From assembly GCF_040954645.1 (NCBI RefSeq), contig NC_092808.1:84131389-84195388 (forward strand): a stretch of DNA of 64,000 nt, written 5' to 3'. Position 1 is the stretch's first letter; the number at the start of each line of letters is the position of its first letter. Positions 32,061 through 43,775 of this stretch are shown here, one piece after another. Below the pieces are notes generated by a model, which was not told where the DNA came from, made no database searches, and saw only the letters and a list, made by a program, of their open reading frames with translations. Made by a program: the position numbers and the translations under genes. The DNA comes from Diabrotica undecimpunctata. Lineage: Eukaryota; Arthropoda; Insecta; Coleoptera; Chrysomelidae.

Positions 32061-34496
32061 TTAACTGCTCGTGCTTAAGATTGAGTTAGATTTGTTAGGT
32101 ATAGTCGGTAAAGAATGGGTTGAATTTTATAAAAAGTTGTATTGCTGTTGTTCCAGTCCGTTTGGTATGATTTTTAAACTGACTGTTTGCCAGGCTTTCT
32201 GAACTGACTTTTTAACCGTAAGTTTTTATCTTGGCTGAGTGGTTTTTTATTGCCATGCTGGTAAGCATTTACGTTTAGATTAAAACCAATGGGAGATAAA
32301 AGCCAGGTGAGCGTAACTTTTTTGGTTGCTAGCATGAAGAGATTGGTATATTTTTTGAACTAAAGGATAGTCGGTGAAAATTGATTTTAATAAGTTTATA
32401 TATGATATCGACATAGTTAAGATAGCGATATTATTGATTATAACAGAAAACCTGAAGAATGTCTTGGTATATTGTTTCTTTATCTCATTTAATCATTTTT
32501 CTAGTTAGTTTTTATTTTTATTTACTGGTATTTATTTGGTTTTGTTTTTTCTCTCTGTATAGTAATCTACTTTAACATTTCGTTTCTTTTTTTAAGAAAA
32601 AATAGAAGAAACGCTGGCATACTTTAGCTAATTCTTCAATTTACTAAAAAAGCCGTAGTAAGTCAATTTTTATTTCAAAATTACTCACTTGTACATTCGT
32701 GATTTAAAATTAGATTAGTAGTTTTTGTTCCCTTAAAACGCCACTAAAATAAAAATTTATAAAACTTAATAAAATTTTATTTTTAGCTATGTATCAATTG
32801 ATACCCCTATTTAAATTGTATAGATATTAGTGATGGAGTGGAGAAGGGACGAATACAACAACTGAAATATTATAGAAAGATTTTCCCAATAAAATTAAAA
32901 TCGATGTGATTAATCAAGTTGCAGCATGTTACAAGATCCTATGTTTAACACATCAAATAAGCTGCATATTTTTTTTATTTCTTCAAAATTCGTATAGTAT
33001 AATCTCGACAAATACAGCTAAAATGACTATAATATAGATTACTCTACATCGATGCCGCTGAATGCAAGTGAAAAAACTTTTTTCTTGAGAGCATATTAAA
33101 TTATATAAAAAAGTATTTTTTCTCTTTTAAGCTTTAAACATTTACGAGAGTTTTTTATTATATATATTATTTCATATTTTATTATACTTTTTAACTTTTA
33201 GACAAACAAAAACAAAAACAAAAATGTATAAAAAAAAGCGAAAATAAATGTCAGCATGTAGTAAAGTGTAGAAGTAATTAAATTATATCGACGCAATAAT
33301 ATAATTGTATAAATTTATTATAACTATTTAATATTAACTGTTATTTGACTGGCTTAATTTTTACTAAACTTTGTGAGTTTAAGCACATAAACTGCAATAG
33401 TTCATCTTTTTTTTTATTTAGGTCAATTTAAAATTTTTTGATGTCTTTTCAAGACTATGACTATGTTAATTTCACTAAAACTTATCTTCCTGAAACGTTG
33501 TAGGATAAAACTTTTTAACTGCTATTAGATATTTAAGTTACACTGCTTTCAACTTCTTAAACTAAGGAAAGCTTTTACGCTCAGTGACAAAGTGCTTTAG
33601 TTGACAAAAGCCTTGTTTCTTGGTTGAAAGTTCCAAGTTCCAATAAATCAATAGATGGGAATGTTTTGTTTAAATTAAATCTGATTACAACATAATACTT
33701 AAAATTAATTACTTAAATATAAAGTAATTAAGGCCTAAACAGTAAACATAGTCCTTTTTAAGCAGGCAAATAAAACATTTATTTGTAGATACGAGTAGAT
33801 AAAACAATTTTAACGTCTTAAAATATCATCGACAAAAATTAATAGACCGATAATACCAAAATTAACAAAATATTTCTTAGATCACATGTTTTAAAACCAT
33901 TATTTTGAGCTTTCTGTTTGCACTTACAGATTATATTTTGTTAGTTGTGCTTTTCTAGACCTAGTTTGTCTTAACGTTTGTTTTTTTTTATAAGCAATTA
34001 TCATTTTCTCGTGTATTTTTCCTCCTTGTTAACTTAAATAAGTTTTTACCGATTATATAAATAACTGTAGGAAATTATTTTCAACTTTTTTAGTCTCTTT
34101 CGTTGTGCAATTTCTGGTAATTAACACGGATTAGAAACAGTTACCAAGAATCCATGTGTATGTTTTTACACCGAAAAATTTTAGATGCTGTTATGCCACA
34201 ATTGATGATGTGTTACTTTGCAATACTTGCATTTGTTTGCCCTAATAAAATCAAGCAAATGCCTAATCTTAAATACTATAATTATATTTGAATTATTTTA
34301 TAGATTTCTTTTGGTGAGTGATTGTAAAAACTGTTTTTTCGATGCTTTAGGTCTGTTTGATTTAATGCAAAATAAAGTAAGTGTAAAGTTCTTTACACCT
34401 TCCTAATAAATAATAAATAAAGTCAATTATAAAACACCTACTACGAGGTGGGACAAATTATCGGCCTAATATTTTTTGGTACATTTACACAAAATT
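32061..34496. other. 2.4 kb AT-rich spacer, no gene recognised
   Basis: Both strands were scanned for RT, transposase, gag and integrase motifs. A short open frame at 34218-34406 has no recognisable content. The left end may still hold unreadable 5' sequence of LINE C. Confidence 0.5.
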
Positions 34497-34507
34497 ATTG
34501 TTAAAAT
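34497..34507 (+). repeat. 11-bp target-site duplication of LINE E, left
   Basis: ATTGTTAAAAT is repeated at 37160-37170. Confidence 0.85.
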
Positions 34508-37159
34508 TCATCCATGAAACAACACACGAAAAGTTTCCTACCAGTCAGCGGCAGATTAATGATTATCAAACTAAATGGACAACCATTCGACATCAATATA
34601 ATACAAATATACGCACCAACAGCAGACAGCCCAAAAGAAGATCTTGAGATTTTCTAGTCCGATATTGAAAAGATCAAAAAACACATAAAATCAGACGACA
34701 TCAACATATTTATGGGAGATTGGAATGCCAAAGAAGAAGTAGAAAAAGTCGAATCGATCATCGGTTTATATGGTTTAGGGACCAGGAAAGAACGAGGCAC
34801 ACGCTTTGTTGAATTTTGCCAAGAGAACAACCTGGTGGTTCTTCACACATGGTTTAAATTACCAAAAGACGTGTATATACGTGGAGGTCTCCGCAAGATT
34901 GCGAAGGAAATATTGTGAGGAACCAAATCGATCACAGTACGATTAACAAAAGGTTCCGTAATGTTATTCTAAATCTAAAAATGTACCCAAGCTGTGACAT
35001 AAATTCAGACCACAATCCTGTAGTCGCAACCATCCGATTAAAACTTAAAAGAGTAGACAAGGCTAAACCCAGTCAGAGAATAGCATGGAGTAGTGCTAAC
35101 CAAGGACAGCAAAAGAAGTATGAAGACATGGTAGACACGCAGTTAGAGTCTAAGACAATAGCTCCAACTAAGGAGAAGGTAATAAAAGAAACCATTGAAG
35201 ACATGTGGGAGAAAATTAAAAATACTCTCTTGGAGGCAGCAGACCAAAGTATACAGAAAGAAAACTAAATATACAAAATAATGGATGGCAAACGAAATAT
35301 TACAAATTATGAAGAGGAGATGGATGGTAAAAAACAAAAACTTAACAAGATACAAAGAACTCAACAGGGAAATTGAGAAAAAAATAAATGTAGCTAAGAA
35401 AGAGTAGATGAAAGAAAAATGTAAAGAGATAGAAAATCTGCATATGAAGCACAAAGATAGAGAAATACACAGAAAGGTTAAAGAAATAGCTGAAATATGG
35501 AAACCCAAACACTTATCGATTGTAACAAACAAGAAAAACCAAATGGAATTGGACCCTGAAAAACAGAAAAAAATATGGGAGCAATATCTTAAAGTTTTGT
35601 TTGGCGATCAGAGAACAGAAGAGCCCCCACAAATAGATACAAAATATTGCAGGCAATAAAAGACGCAAAGAACGAGGCACCCTGCGAAGACCTAATAACA
35701 GTCGAACATTTTAAACACATTAAGTAATAATGCTGTCAGGAAATTAACATCCCTCTACAACATTATATATGAACATGGCGTAATACCGCATGACTGGCTA
35801 ACATCCACATATATAGCTCTTTCTAAAAAACAAAAAGCAATGAAATGTAAAGACCATCGAACTGTATCCCTAATGAGTCATGCCACTAAGATTTTTATGC
35901 GAATAATTTATAACCGAATTCAAAATAAGTGTGAAGAATACCTGAGTCGTTCTCAATATGGCTTTAGAAAGGATACAGGCACTAGAGAAGCAATTATGTG
36001 ATTGACACTGATGGGAGAAAGGTATCTTGAAGTTCAAAAACGGCTGTATATGTGCTTTGTCGATTATAGAAAGGCCTTTGACCGCATTAAACACGGAAAA
36101 TTGATCGAGGTGCTAAAAGAAGTAGGGTTGGACGGACACGACATAGCTATCATAAGTAATATATACTGGAACCACACAGGATGCGTTCGAACAGAGAACG
36201 GAAACACCAAGTACATCAACATAAAACGAGTAGTGCAACAAGGGTGCATTTTATCCCTCCTATTATTTAATGTATATGCCGAACATATAATTAGAGCTTC
36301 TCTTGAAGATCGCCCTGAAGGTGCCAGAGCCAATGGAATCATCATTAACAATATAAGGTATGCCGATGATACCGTAGTATTAGCAGAAACAAAAGACCAA
36401 CCAAAAATATTGATGAACATATTATCAGAAGAAAGTCACAGGCTGGGCTTGGACATTAACTTTTCCAAAACCAAAATTCTGGTATTCCACAAAAACCCTC
36501 ATAAACAAGTTTCACCTAACATACAAATAAATGGTATCACCCTTCAGAGTTCCCAAAGCTTCATATACCTGGGCAAAGAACTAAATAGTCAACTACACCA
36601 CTCAAAAAAAATTAGAAGACGCATTGAAATAGCAAGATCTGGTTTCATGAATATGCGTAAAATGCTCTGTAACCCTAAGCTATCAGTCTCAATAAGATTG
36701 AGAACACTAAAGTGTTTGGTCTCTATATTACTATATGGCTGTGAGACCTGGACATTGAAACAGTATGACGTCAACAAATTAAATTTATTTGAAACGTGGG
36801 TGTACCGCCGGATACTAAGAATAAGCTGGACCAGCAGAACTACGAATGAAGAAGTACTGAAAGCAATGAACACACGCCCTCATATGGTCAATACTATCAA
36901 AAGTGATTAAAAGGTGATTAATATGTGTCATATCTAGGACACATAATAAGCCATAGGGAATTTGAACAGCTCCAGATAATATTAGAAGGCAAGATTGAAG
37001 GTAAAAGGGGCGTAGGACAAAAAAAATCTTGGCTACGAAACATCAGAGATTGGACCCACATAAAAGGAAATGAATTAATTCATCAAGCCCAGAACAAAGA
37101 GAAATTTGCCATATTGATCGCCAACCTCAACAGAGAAGGCACTTAGGAGGAGGAGGAGG
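34508..37159 (+). mobile_element. LINE E with (GGA)n tail and 11-bp TSD
   Basis: A 2.65-kb insertion is bounded by ATTGTTAAAAT. The 3' end is GGCACTTAGGAGGAGGAGGA. The 5' end starts inside the endonuclease domain, so the copy is 5'-truncated. Confidence 0.9.
34535..37146 (+). pseudogene. LINE E endonuclease-reverse transcriptase relic
   Basis: The endonuclease part reads RLMIIKLNGQPFDINIIQIY, APTADSPKEDLE, FMGDWNAKEE and GTRKERGTRFVEFC, then IDHSTINKRF and CDINSDHNPVVATIRLK. A lysine-rich linker follows (35050-35650). The RT occupies 36002-36910 as a 302-codon open frame: MCFVDYRKAFDRIKHGKL, then VVQQGCILSLLLFNVY (R of RQGC is Q, SP is SL), RYADDTVVLAE, SILLYGCETWTL and WVYRRILRISWT. After a stop and shift at 36908 the end continues SYLGHIISHREFEQLQI, GVGQKKSWLRNIRDW, IANLNREGT, stop 37144-37146. 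It has at least four stops or shifts. Its C-terminal blocks align with LINEs at 1-1113 and 31.4 kb, but the tail is GGA instead of GAA. Confidence 0.9.
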
Positions 37160-37359
37160 ATTGTTAAAATAATATAAAAGCTGTAATATTTTAGTGTGAA
37201 GACATTTTTACCAAAAACTATTATTAGAAGTAATTTAAACATTAAGAAATATAATTTTATTAAAACATTTTTAAATTAGAAAACTAACTTTTACATTAAT
37301 TACATATGTTACCTTTCTTATGGGTGAAGCGCCGCTTTTACCTAAAAACAGACGCTAAC

Positions 37360-37775
37360 ACAAACAAAAATCACAGTCGAAGGACTAATTTTGAAATCCA
37401 CGGAATACTTATAAAAAAAACTCAAAAATAACTTAATTAACCCAGCAACAGAATTACTTGGAGAGAGAAAAGTAACAAACTTTAATAAATCGAGAAAGAA
37501 AACCCCATGATTTAGAGAGGAAGTGAAGACAAAATATTAAGAATAGAAGAAAGCCTTTTTACAATGCAGACGACAATAAACACAACAGACATACAATCAC
37601 TATAAACAAGTCAGAAATGAAACGAATACTTTAGTTAGACAAATAAAAAGGGAACACTGGCAGAGCTTCTTAAAATAGATGGAACAAGACTTCTACGAAA
37701 CACAGAAAGAAACATAGAGAATGATCAGAGGACAAACAAAAGACATGATCGGCATTTCCATTCAGGGTTAAGATG
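37360..37775 (+). pseudogene. LINE linker-region fragment
   Basis: The reading REKSNKL, RIEESLFTMQTT and, in shifted frames, REHWQSFLK with MEQDFYETQKE and MIRGQTKDMIG resembles the segment between endonuclease and RT of RTE-like LINEs (typical pattern REHWQSFSKKME...TQRKIW). It is directly downstream of LINE E but not part of it, since the LINE E TSD intervenes. No catalytic motif is kept. Confidence 0.5.
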
Positions 37776-39249
37776 AACCCATATCACGCATGCATTTACT
37801 GCTGCAATTTTAATAATGTTCATAAACTTTTAGATTTGTTGTCTATAATTCTATATTTGAGAATACAGCATTTTCTATTCTTCTAAGCTTTATTCGTTAA
37901 ATTAGCCTGTTGAAAAGCCTGTTGTATTTGAGGTACTGACGGCACAACCGACGGCCTCTTCTTCTTGAGAGGCATCTGTGTAGAGAATTTAGACAAAATT
38001 TTTGAAATCAGTTAATGTAATGAAAAAGTCATATTCAGAAAATGAGAAACGTATTTAGTAGATTTTGGAACTGCATAGACGAATTAAATATTTGAAGAAC
38101 ACAACAAAAATACGTTACACCTAGAGAAGAATATAATATGAATTTTTTTTATAGAGATTCAACATACTGTTTGCAATAACTTAGGTTATTTTTAATATGT
38201 TATGTTTCACTTTTTAATGTGATCTGAAGTAATTTAAGAGACTGACACTTCGGAAGCTCCGATAAAAACTGCAGAGGAAAAAGTCAAAAGCTCTTTTACT
38301 TAACTTCTAGGCAGTTAAACCCGAAAGTCAAGTGAGTTTAATTTTGTTTTTTATAATACCAATAATCGTAGCTTTAGGTTTTGTATTGTACTAACCGCAG
38401 GTGCCGTTCCGAATATATATAACCAAATATGCATTGACAGCATCATAACAAGATGAAATAAAACAATATTAACTGGTACAAAAATAAATCCCCATAAAAT
38501 TTTGGGACGTCTTATTTTAATTGCAAAAGTAAAAAATGGATTTGGAGGGGAAAACTAGAGCATTATATTAACTAATTATATTTATCGTACCTTAAAATAA
38601 ATTAACTAAAATTTTATTGTTTACAAAAAATTTGAAACAGATGCTTATGGATTTATGAAGTTGATAAGCTAACTTGTTCATAAAGATGCCGGGGATCGAA
38701 CTCGTTGTAGTGTTAAGCTGTTATTTAGTTTTTCATGGTAGCTGCTATGCTAGCTGCATTTTTATATCATGCGTAGTGCACCACGAGACTCAGGAACTTT
38801 CAACCAACAAGAAAAAATTAGTAGGACCAAAAAATTAAAATAAGAAACCTTGTACTATTAGCAACATCATAACTTTTAAGCGTTTCCTTGCCATAAAATG
38901 TTAACAAATACGTAGGAAGAAAAAGAAATAACAAATAGCAAGGACTAAATTAATAAATATAATTACTATTAAACAAACTAGTTAAGTTATATTAAAGATT
39001 CTAGCTGCATATACGTAAACGATGTTCAAAATAAAACATGGTTTGGAGATTAGGTTATGTACAAAAACAAAGTCAAAAAAGAATATTACATTCGCATAAG
39101 CATATATACAAAAACAGTATTATCGTCAAGATTTTAGAAAATTAACTAAAGCTACTTAAAATAAATAATGGAGCATAATTAAAAGAAAACTAGGAAATTA
39201 AATAGAATGCTTTCTGTAACAGAAGTAACAACCTTAATACAAATAATAC
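37776..39249. other. AT-rich spacer with a tRNA-like B box
   Basis: No coding motif was found. See the separate low-confidence entry at 38,690-38,790. Confidence 0.45.
38690..38790 (-). other. Possible decayed tRNA-derived SINE head
   Basis: On the minus strand TAGCATAGCAG (near 38755-38745) resembles an A box and GAGTTCGATCCCC (38704-38692) is a good B box, about 40 bases apart. The surrounding arms do not pair as a real tRNA. No tail or target duplication was seen. Confidence 0.25.
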
Positions 39250-39825
39250 AAATATTCACCCTGTTTTCCCCACTGAGCTTTTTGCTGCAAGATGTCACCC
39301 CAATAGAAGAATATATTCAATGCTTGTTCGATGCCTTGGTAATCATGCTACTGTGAAAGCCTATCTTTATAGATTTAGTTTAAGTGAAACAGAACCCTGC
39401 GATTGCAATGGTTACACTGACTGATATCAATCATTGGATAATATTATATTGATGTTGCTATTAAGTATCTATTGCAACATCTTAAAAAAGAACAAATACC
39501 TCTTCTTCAGTGTTAATCTTTTATTTTATATATCTCTCGTCGTAATATTAGGCTTAACCAAATTTTTTGGGGCTATTTAAAAAGGACTGAAAGCAAAATT
39601 TAGGATGAAATGTGTAATGTGAATGTTTAAATCTAGCTCTGTTTCCTCTGACTATCCTTATGTTATATATTTACCTCCTAGCCGTTGCCTGTCTTGTGTC
39701 ATAATAAAGTCGCTTTGAAAGGCACCTTAGCGTGAAAAGTATCTCTATATTATGTAATCCCTTGTTGGTTCTAAATAATCACATTATGTGGGTTAAGGCC
39801 CTGAATGTAACAAATGAAAGTATGG
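39250..39825 (+). pseudogene. 3' end of a LINE F-type element
   Basis: The reading RRIYSMLVRCLGNHATVKAY, LYRFSLSETEPCDCNGYTD matches a LINE C-terminal HxxVKAYLxRFxLSExxxCDCNG block. The downstream untranslated part (TGTCTTGTGTCATAATAAAG, later TAGCGTGAAAAGTATCT) resembles the 3' end of the LINE at 51.4-56.5 kb (TGTCTTGTTTGTTACAATAA, TAAGCGTGAAAAGTGTCT). It is therefore a related copy. A stop follows GYTD and the rest is decayed. The segment 39381-39528 has an inverted twin at 41,933-42,080. Confidence 0.65.
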
Positions 39826-40457
39826 TTTCTTGTCAATTTACTAATTCTTGTGATACTGATGTTTCCATTATATTTTTAATTTACGTCTAGGCGAAGTAAT
39901 ATTTTGTTAAAAAATGCAATAGGTCAATACATCATTAACAAATTCAATTAGTCAAACACATTATCGTGGCTGAATGGATTAAGTTATCCAAAGCCGTTAA
40001 TTAAATAAGAAAAAAGTATATTATATTATAAGAGAGGCATATAAAAAATAATTAATAACAAATATAATAAGATACCAATATACACTGGATATTTATATCA
40101 ATGTCGCAGAAGATATTTAAATAAAATAAATGAATTTCGAAGCTAAGACATGAGCTTAAGTGGACAAAAGATGCAGGAAAATCATTGCTACCTCCGTTAT
40201 TTAGAAGTGAAGACATAGACGGAAGTCAAGAATTACCAATTGATAAATATTTTGTAGCAACTTTTGAGTAGACAATCATAAACATTTGTAACTTTTATAA
40301 GGTTACAGGTTTATAAGCTGCAGAGAGCCATCTACAGATTAAATAAAAATTTCATTATGAAAATACCGACATGAAAGACAAAAATAAATTACCCAAAGAC
40401 CATAAATAATTGTAATTGACAATTATCCTCTGCAATAAGTAAGTAATTTAAATTACC
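39826..40457. other. AT-rich spacer, nothing recognised
   Basis: No motif was found on either strand. Confidence 0.45.
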
Positions 40458-40800
40458 TTGAGGTACAGTCTTCAGAAAAATCTAGAAGTTGATCACAATT
40501 TTGACAGCTTTCGGTATATATGCATTACAGTTCACGGAACATTAAAAAAGAGGGCAAGAAACGATAAAATAATAAAACTTTTTAGTACAATAGACAAACC
40601 TACTGTGTTATATGAGTGTAAAAACTGGGTAATAACGCCAGAAAATAACTGTAGAATTCCTTCCAGACAAATTAGATTTCTCGGGAAAGTGAAAAGCTTT
40701 ACAAGATAGTATATACAAAGAAAGAATATGTAAGACAATAACTAAATTGACTAAAATATTTATAAAAACTCGTTACAAACATATTAAGACTTTTTTTTAT
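40458..40800 (+). pseudogene. LINE RT thumb fragment
   Basis: An 83-codon open frame (40458-40709) reads FDSFRYICITVHGTLKK, then IKLFSTIDKPTVLYECKNW, VITPENNCRIPSRQIRFLGK and VKSFTR. This matches the RT thumb of RTE-like LINEs, where VLxYGSExWxLT...IQAAEMRFLRxVKGxTR is usual. The G and S of YGSE are lost. Only the thumb remains; the flanks are decayed. Confidence 0.62.
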
Positions 40801-41469
40801 TACTTCAAATCGTATATCTTAACACGTATAACATCAGGCCTAAAGGATCATTATAGGTAAGGTAGATACAATTAAATTATGAGAGGAATTAATTTATTTG
40901 AATTTAAGCGTAAAAAAACATATTGCGTAATATTTAAATTGTAGTATATTTTCAAATACTCAGTTGTCATGGAAAAATGTAAAAGCTTTACCTAATAAAA
41001 TATATACAATGGTATTACCTTTTGATTTAAAAACGTTTTATTCAACTTGATTTACATTTTTAAATATCAGTTTTGATGAATATCGACAAGTGCGAATAAT
41101 GACGTATAATATGTTATGTGTTTTGTATATAACCTGGATACCCGAACAATTGAATTATATAAAAGTTGGACTCAATATGATAAAATTCTAATTAGGAATC
41201 TAAATAGGATAAAAATTAATTTTTTCTCATTAGCGAGTAAAAGATATCAACCTGCTGTGGAAGTTGATTTGATCAGGATAATTTTCAGATAATAAAGATA
41301 CATTAACTTATTTCAAAACGTTTAACAAATTATTATTTTTATATTATTCTGGGTATGAGCATAATTGACTTTAAGTATCTCTTAACTTACACTTTACTGC
41401 TGACATTATAAAAGAAGTCGAATTATCATCATATGTGGACAGGGCATGTCCATATCAACATCCTAATTT
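40801..41469. other. AT-rich spacer, nothing recognised
   Basis: No motif was found. Confidence 0.45.
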
Positions 41470-41600
41470 TTTTCACCAATAAACATCTGCTTCTACCTGT
41501 CTTCTAAACACCACATCTCGAAGGCCACCAACCTCTTTACAGCACTTAGGTTCACTGTCCATAATGTCCATATATATACTGAGTTAATATAATTTTTTTT
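41470..41600 (-). pseudogene. Tiny LINE RT fragment
   Basis: On the minus strand the reading WTVNLSAVKRLVAFEMWC resembles the WTLxxxxxKRLEAFEMWCYRR block of the GAA-tail LINEs (compare 30.3 and 31.8 kb). Only about 40 codons are interpretable. Confidence 0.42.
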
Positions 41601-41737
41601 TCTAGTCCCACTTTGTAAGATATTTTGTATTTTTTAGCAGCTCTTGAAAATAATTGTAAACACGATTGAAAGCTCGAGATAAAAAATAGTTAGCCAATAG
41701 CCCCTTTTATTGACTAAAACCCATCCAACCCATCCAA

Positions 41738-41932
<195 letters not shown>

Positions 41933-41938
<6 letters not shown>

Positions 41939-42080
41939 AAAGATTGACACTGAAGAAGAGGTATTTGTTCTTTTTTAAGATGTTGCAATAGATACTTATA
42001 GCAACATCAATATAATATTATACAATGATTGATATCAGTCAGTGTAACCATTGCAATCGCAGGGTTCTGTTTCACTTAAA
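41933..42080 (-). repeat. Inverted copy of LINE segment 39381-39528
   Basis: About 148 bases are the reverse complement of 39381-39528 with few differences; shared words include AAGAGGTATTTGTTC and CAATCGCAGGGTTCTGTTTC. It encodes the same decayed CDCNGYT block. Confidence 0.88.
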
Positions 42081-42109
42081 AAAAAACAAAATTTGTTTAA
42101 TTTACTAAT

Positions 42110-42245
42110 GTTTGTATTTTGAGAACGATTTCCGAAGTGAAAATTGAAACGTCAATAAACGTATTTTAACCTTTAATTGTGGCTTATTCCCATTTAAATA
42201 GTAATTAATTTAAAATGCCACAAGAAAATAGTTTCAGAACATTCT
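42110..42245 (+). repeat. Dispersed repeat X, most complete plus-strand copy
   Basis: Blocks in order: GAGAACGATTTCCGAAGTG, AATTGAAACGTCAATAAACG, CCTTTAATTGTGGCTTATTC, CCACAAGAAAATAGTTTCAG. The same order occurs at 57,035 down to 56,890. Confidence 0.82.
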
Positions 42246-43017
42246 AACAAAACTAATTAAATTATATAGACAATGTAAATTTTAAAAAAACTATCTTTAA
42301 AATTGAAATTTTTATGACACTAACTAAATTATATTAACAAAATTTTGTACCTTTCTGTCACTGAATGCCTAAATGAAACTGTTCTCCACTATATAGATTT
42401 TAATCACCACTCAATGTCTTCGTTCTCAGCCTTGGTTATCCTTGTTTTTGTGAAATTACTTTTTCCAATTATCAGCTTTCACCAATTTAAGATATTTTTC
42501 TTCTTAATAGCATTTATATTTATTCTTCTTTTTAATACACCAATATCCAATCACCATATAATTATTATAAGTTGATTTATTCTAATCTCCAATCATAATA
42601 TAATTTTTAATTTCTTTTAATATCCAACCAATATTCTTCTAATATACTTTCCAATACTATCAAATTTTAATACTAAATCACTGATTATTGCATACTTTAT
42701 ACTTTCTTCCTAATTCTGATTGATTAATTTTGAACTTACTGAACAACTGGCTTCACTAACTGTAACTAACTGTAACTGTCTGACCTTATACTGACTTCAT
42801 AGTAAGTGACCTGCTGACTCACTATTTTGAATCCAAATCACCGAGTATTTATACCTTTTCATTGTTCCAGAACCATCTGGCAAGAAATCCTATTCGAATT
42901 GTTCTATTTCTTCTATATGAATGTTCTCGAAAAAGTATATGTTCGATTATGTCCATAGACATAACCATATTCGAGAAAGTTCTACCGTAAACAAAGGTTA
43001 AATTCTGTATTCTGGAG
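42246..43017. other. AT-rich spacer, nothing recognised
   Basis: A 76-codon hydrophobic open frame (42345-42575) has no family resemblance and no supporting signals; I do not call it a gene. Confidence 0.45.
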
Positions 43018-43112
43018 AATTCTTTACTTTTCTATCGAGAATTTTATTGACATTTAGGCTTTTCAGATCAGAATATAAACTTATATGTAATTTAAACAAC
43101 CCAAATTAATAA
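43018..43112 (+). repeat. 95-bp direct repeat, copy 1
   Basis: It shares TATCGAGAATTTTATTGACA and TTTAGGCTTTTCAGATCAGA with 43367-43461; the two copies are almost identical and 349 bases apart. Confidence 0.9.
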
Positions 43113-43345
43113 ACTTTCCAAAACATAGAATTTCTCTAAACTTGGCTTGCTCTAATTCACCCCCATAATAATTTAAAAATTTATTTTCAAATATTTGAAA
43201 ATTATCCAAATCATTTTCAATACTGGCAAACCAAATTGCCGCATTGTCATTTAATGTCATTCTAATATAATCTTTAATATCATTAATATTATTCACTAAT
43301 CTTAATGTATGCCTTAAACTATTTATGTATACTCTAGGATGCAGA
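43081..43345 (-). pseudogene. LTR-retrotransposon gag (capsid) fragment
   Basis: On the minus strand a 71-codon frame reads NINDIKDYIRMTLNDNAAIW, FASIENDLDNFQIFENKFLN, YYGGELEQAKFREILCFGKF. This is the capsid pattern of Ty3/Gypsy-like gag (AxxWF...F..F...F...Y). Upstream, HPRVYINSL is also visible. No LTR, protease or pol is present. The fragment runs into copy 1 of the 95-bp repeat. Confidence 0.58.
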
Positions 43346-43366
43346 TTTTTTATATTACCAGAGAAT

Positions 43367-43461
43367 TCTTTTCTTTTCTATCGAGAATTTTATTGACATT
43401 TAGGCTTTTCAGATCAGAATATAAACTTATATGTAATTTAAACAACCTAAATTAATAAACT
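43367..43461 (+). repeat. 95-bp direct repeat, copy 2
   Basis: See 43018-43112. It lies on the other side of the gag fragment. Confidence 0.9.
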
Positions 43462-43763
43462 ACACTACTTCAAATCCATAACTATATGTAAACTAAATAT
43501 TTCAAATTAACAAATAACCCCACTTTATATTCGTAATTATTATTTAAATGTCTGTCACTTTCAGAGTATGTATATCTGGTTGTCTATGCACATGGCTCAC
43601 TTAAATATATTTACAATATTATAATAAGAAAGAACTTTTTACACTTATTATATGCTAATTTCTTAAAAATGCCCTCACATAAATAATTTTTATAATATTC
43701 CCTAGTATATAACTTATTAAAATAACCAAATACTTTTTATATCTAATATATTATCTAGTGTGT
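43462..43763. other. AT-rich spacer, nothing recognised
   Basis: It is the left flank of LINE G. Confidence 0.4.
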
Positions 43764-43775
43764 AACTTATAAATT
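43764..43775 (+). repeat. 12-bp target-site duplication of LINE G, left
   Basis: AACTTATAAATT is repeated exactly at 46753-46764. Confidence 0.92.

Noticed and set aside
35143..35532. 129-codon minus-strand frame, hydrophobic
   Set aside because: Antisense of the lysine-rich linker of LINE E.
38690..38790. A genuine tRNA gene
   Set aside because: Acceptor and T stems do not pair; kept only as a possible SINE relic.
42345..42575. Hydrophobic 76-codon open frame that could look like a membrane protein
   Set aside because: AT-rich sequence gives F/I/L/S-rich frames by chance; no family motif or gene context.
43018..43461. CRISPR-like array or LTR pair
   Set aside because: Only two repeat units, eukaryotic context, and no LTR termini (TG...CA) or primer-binding site.
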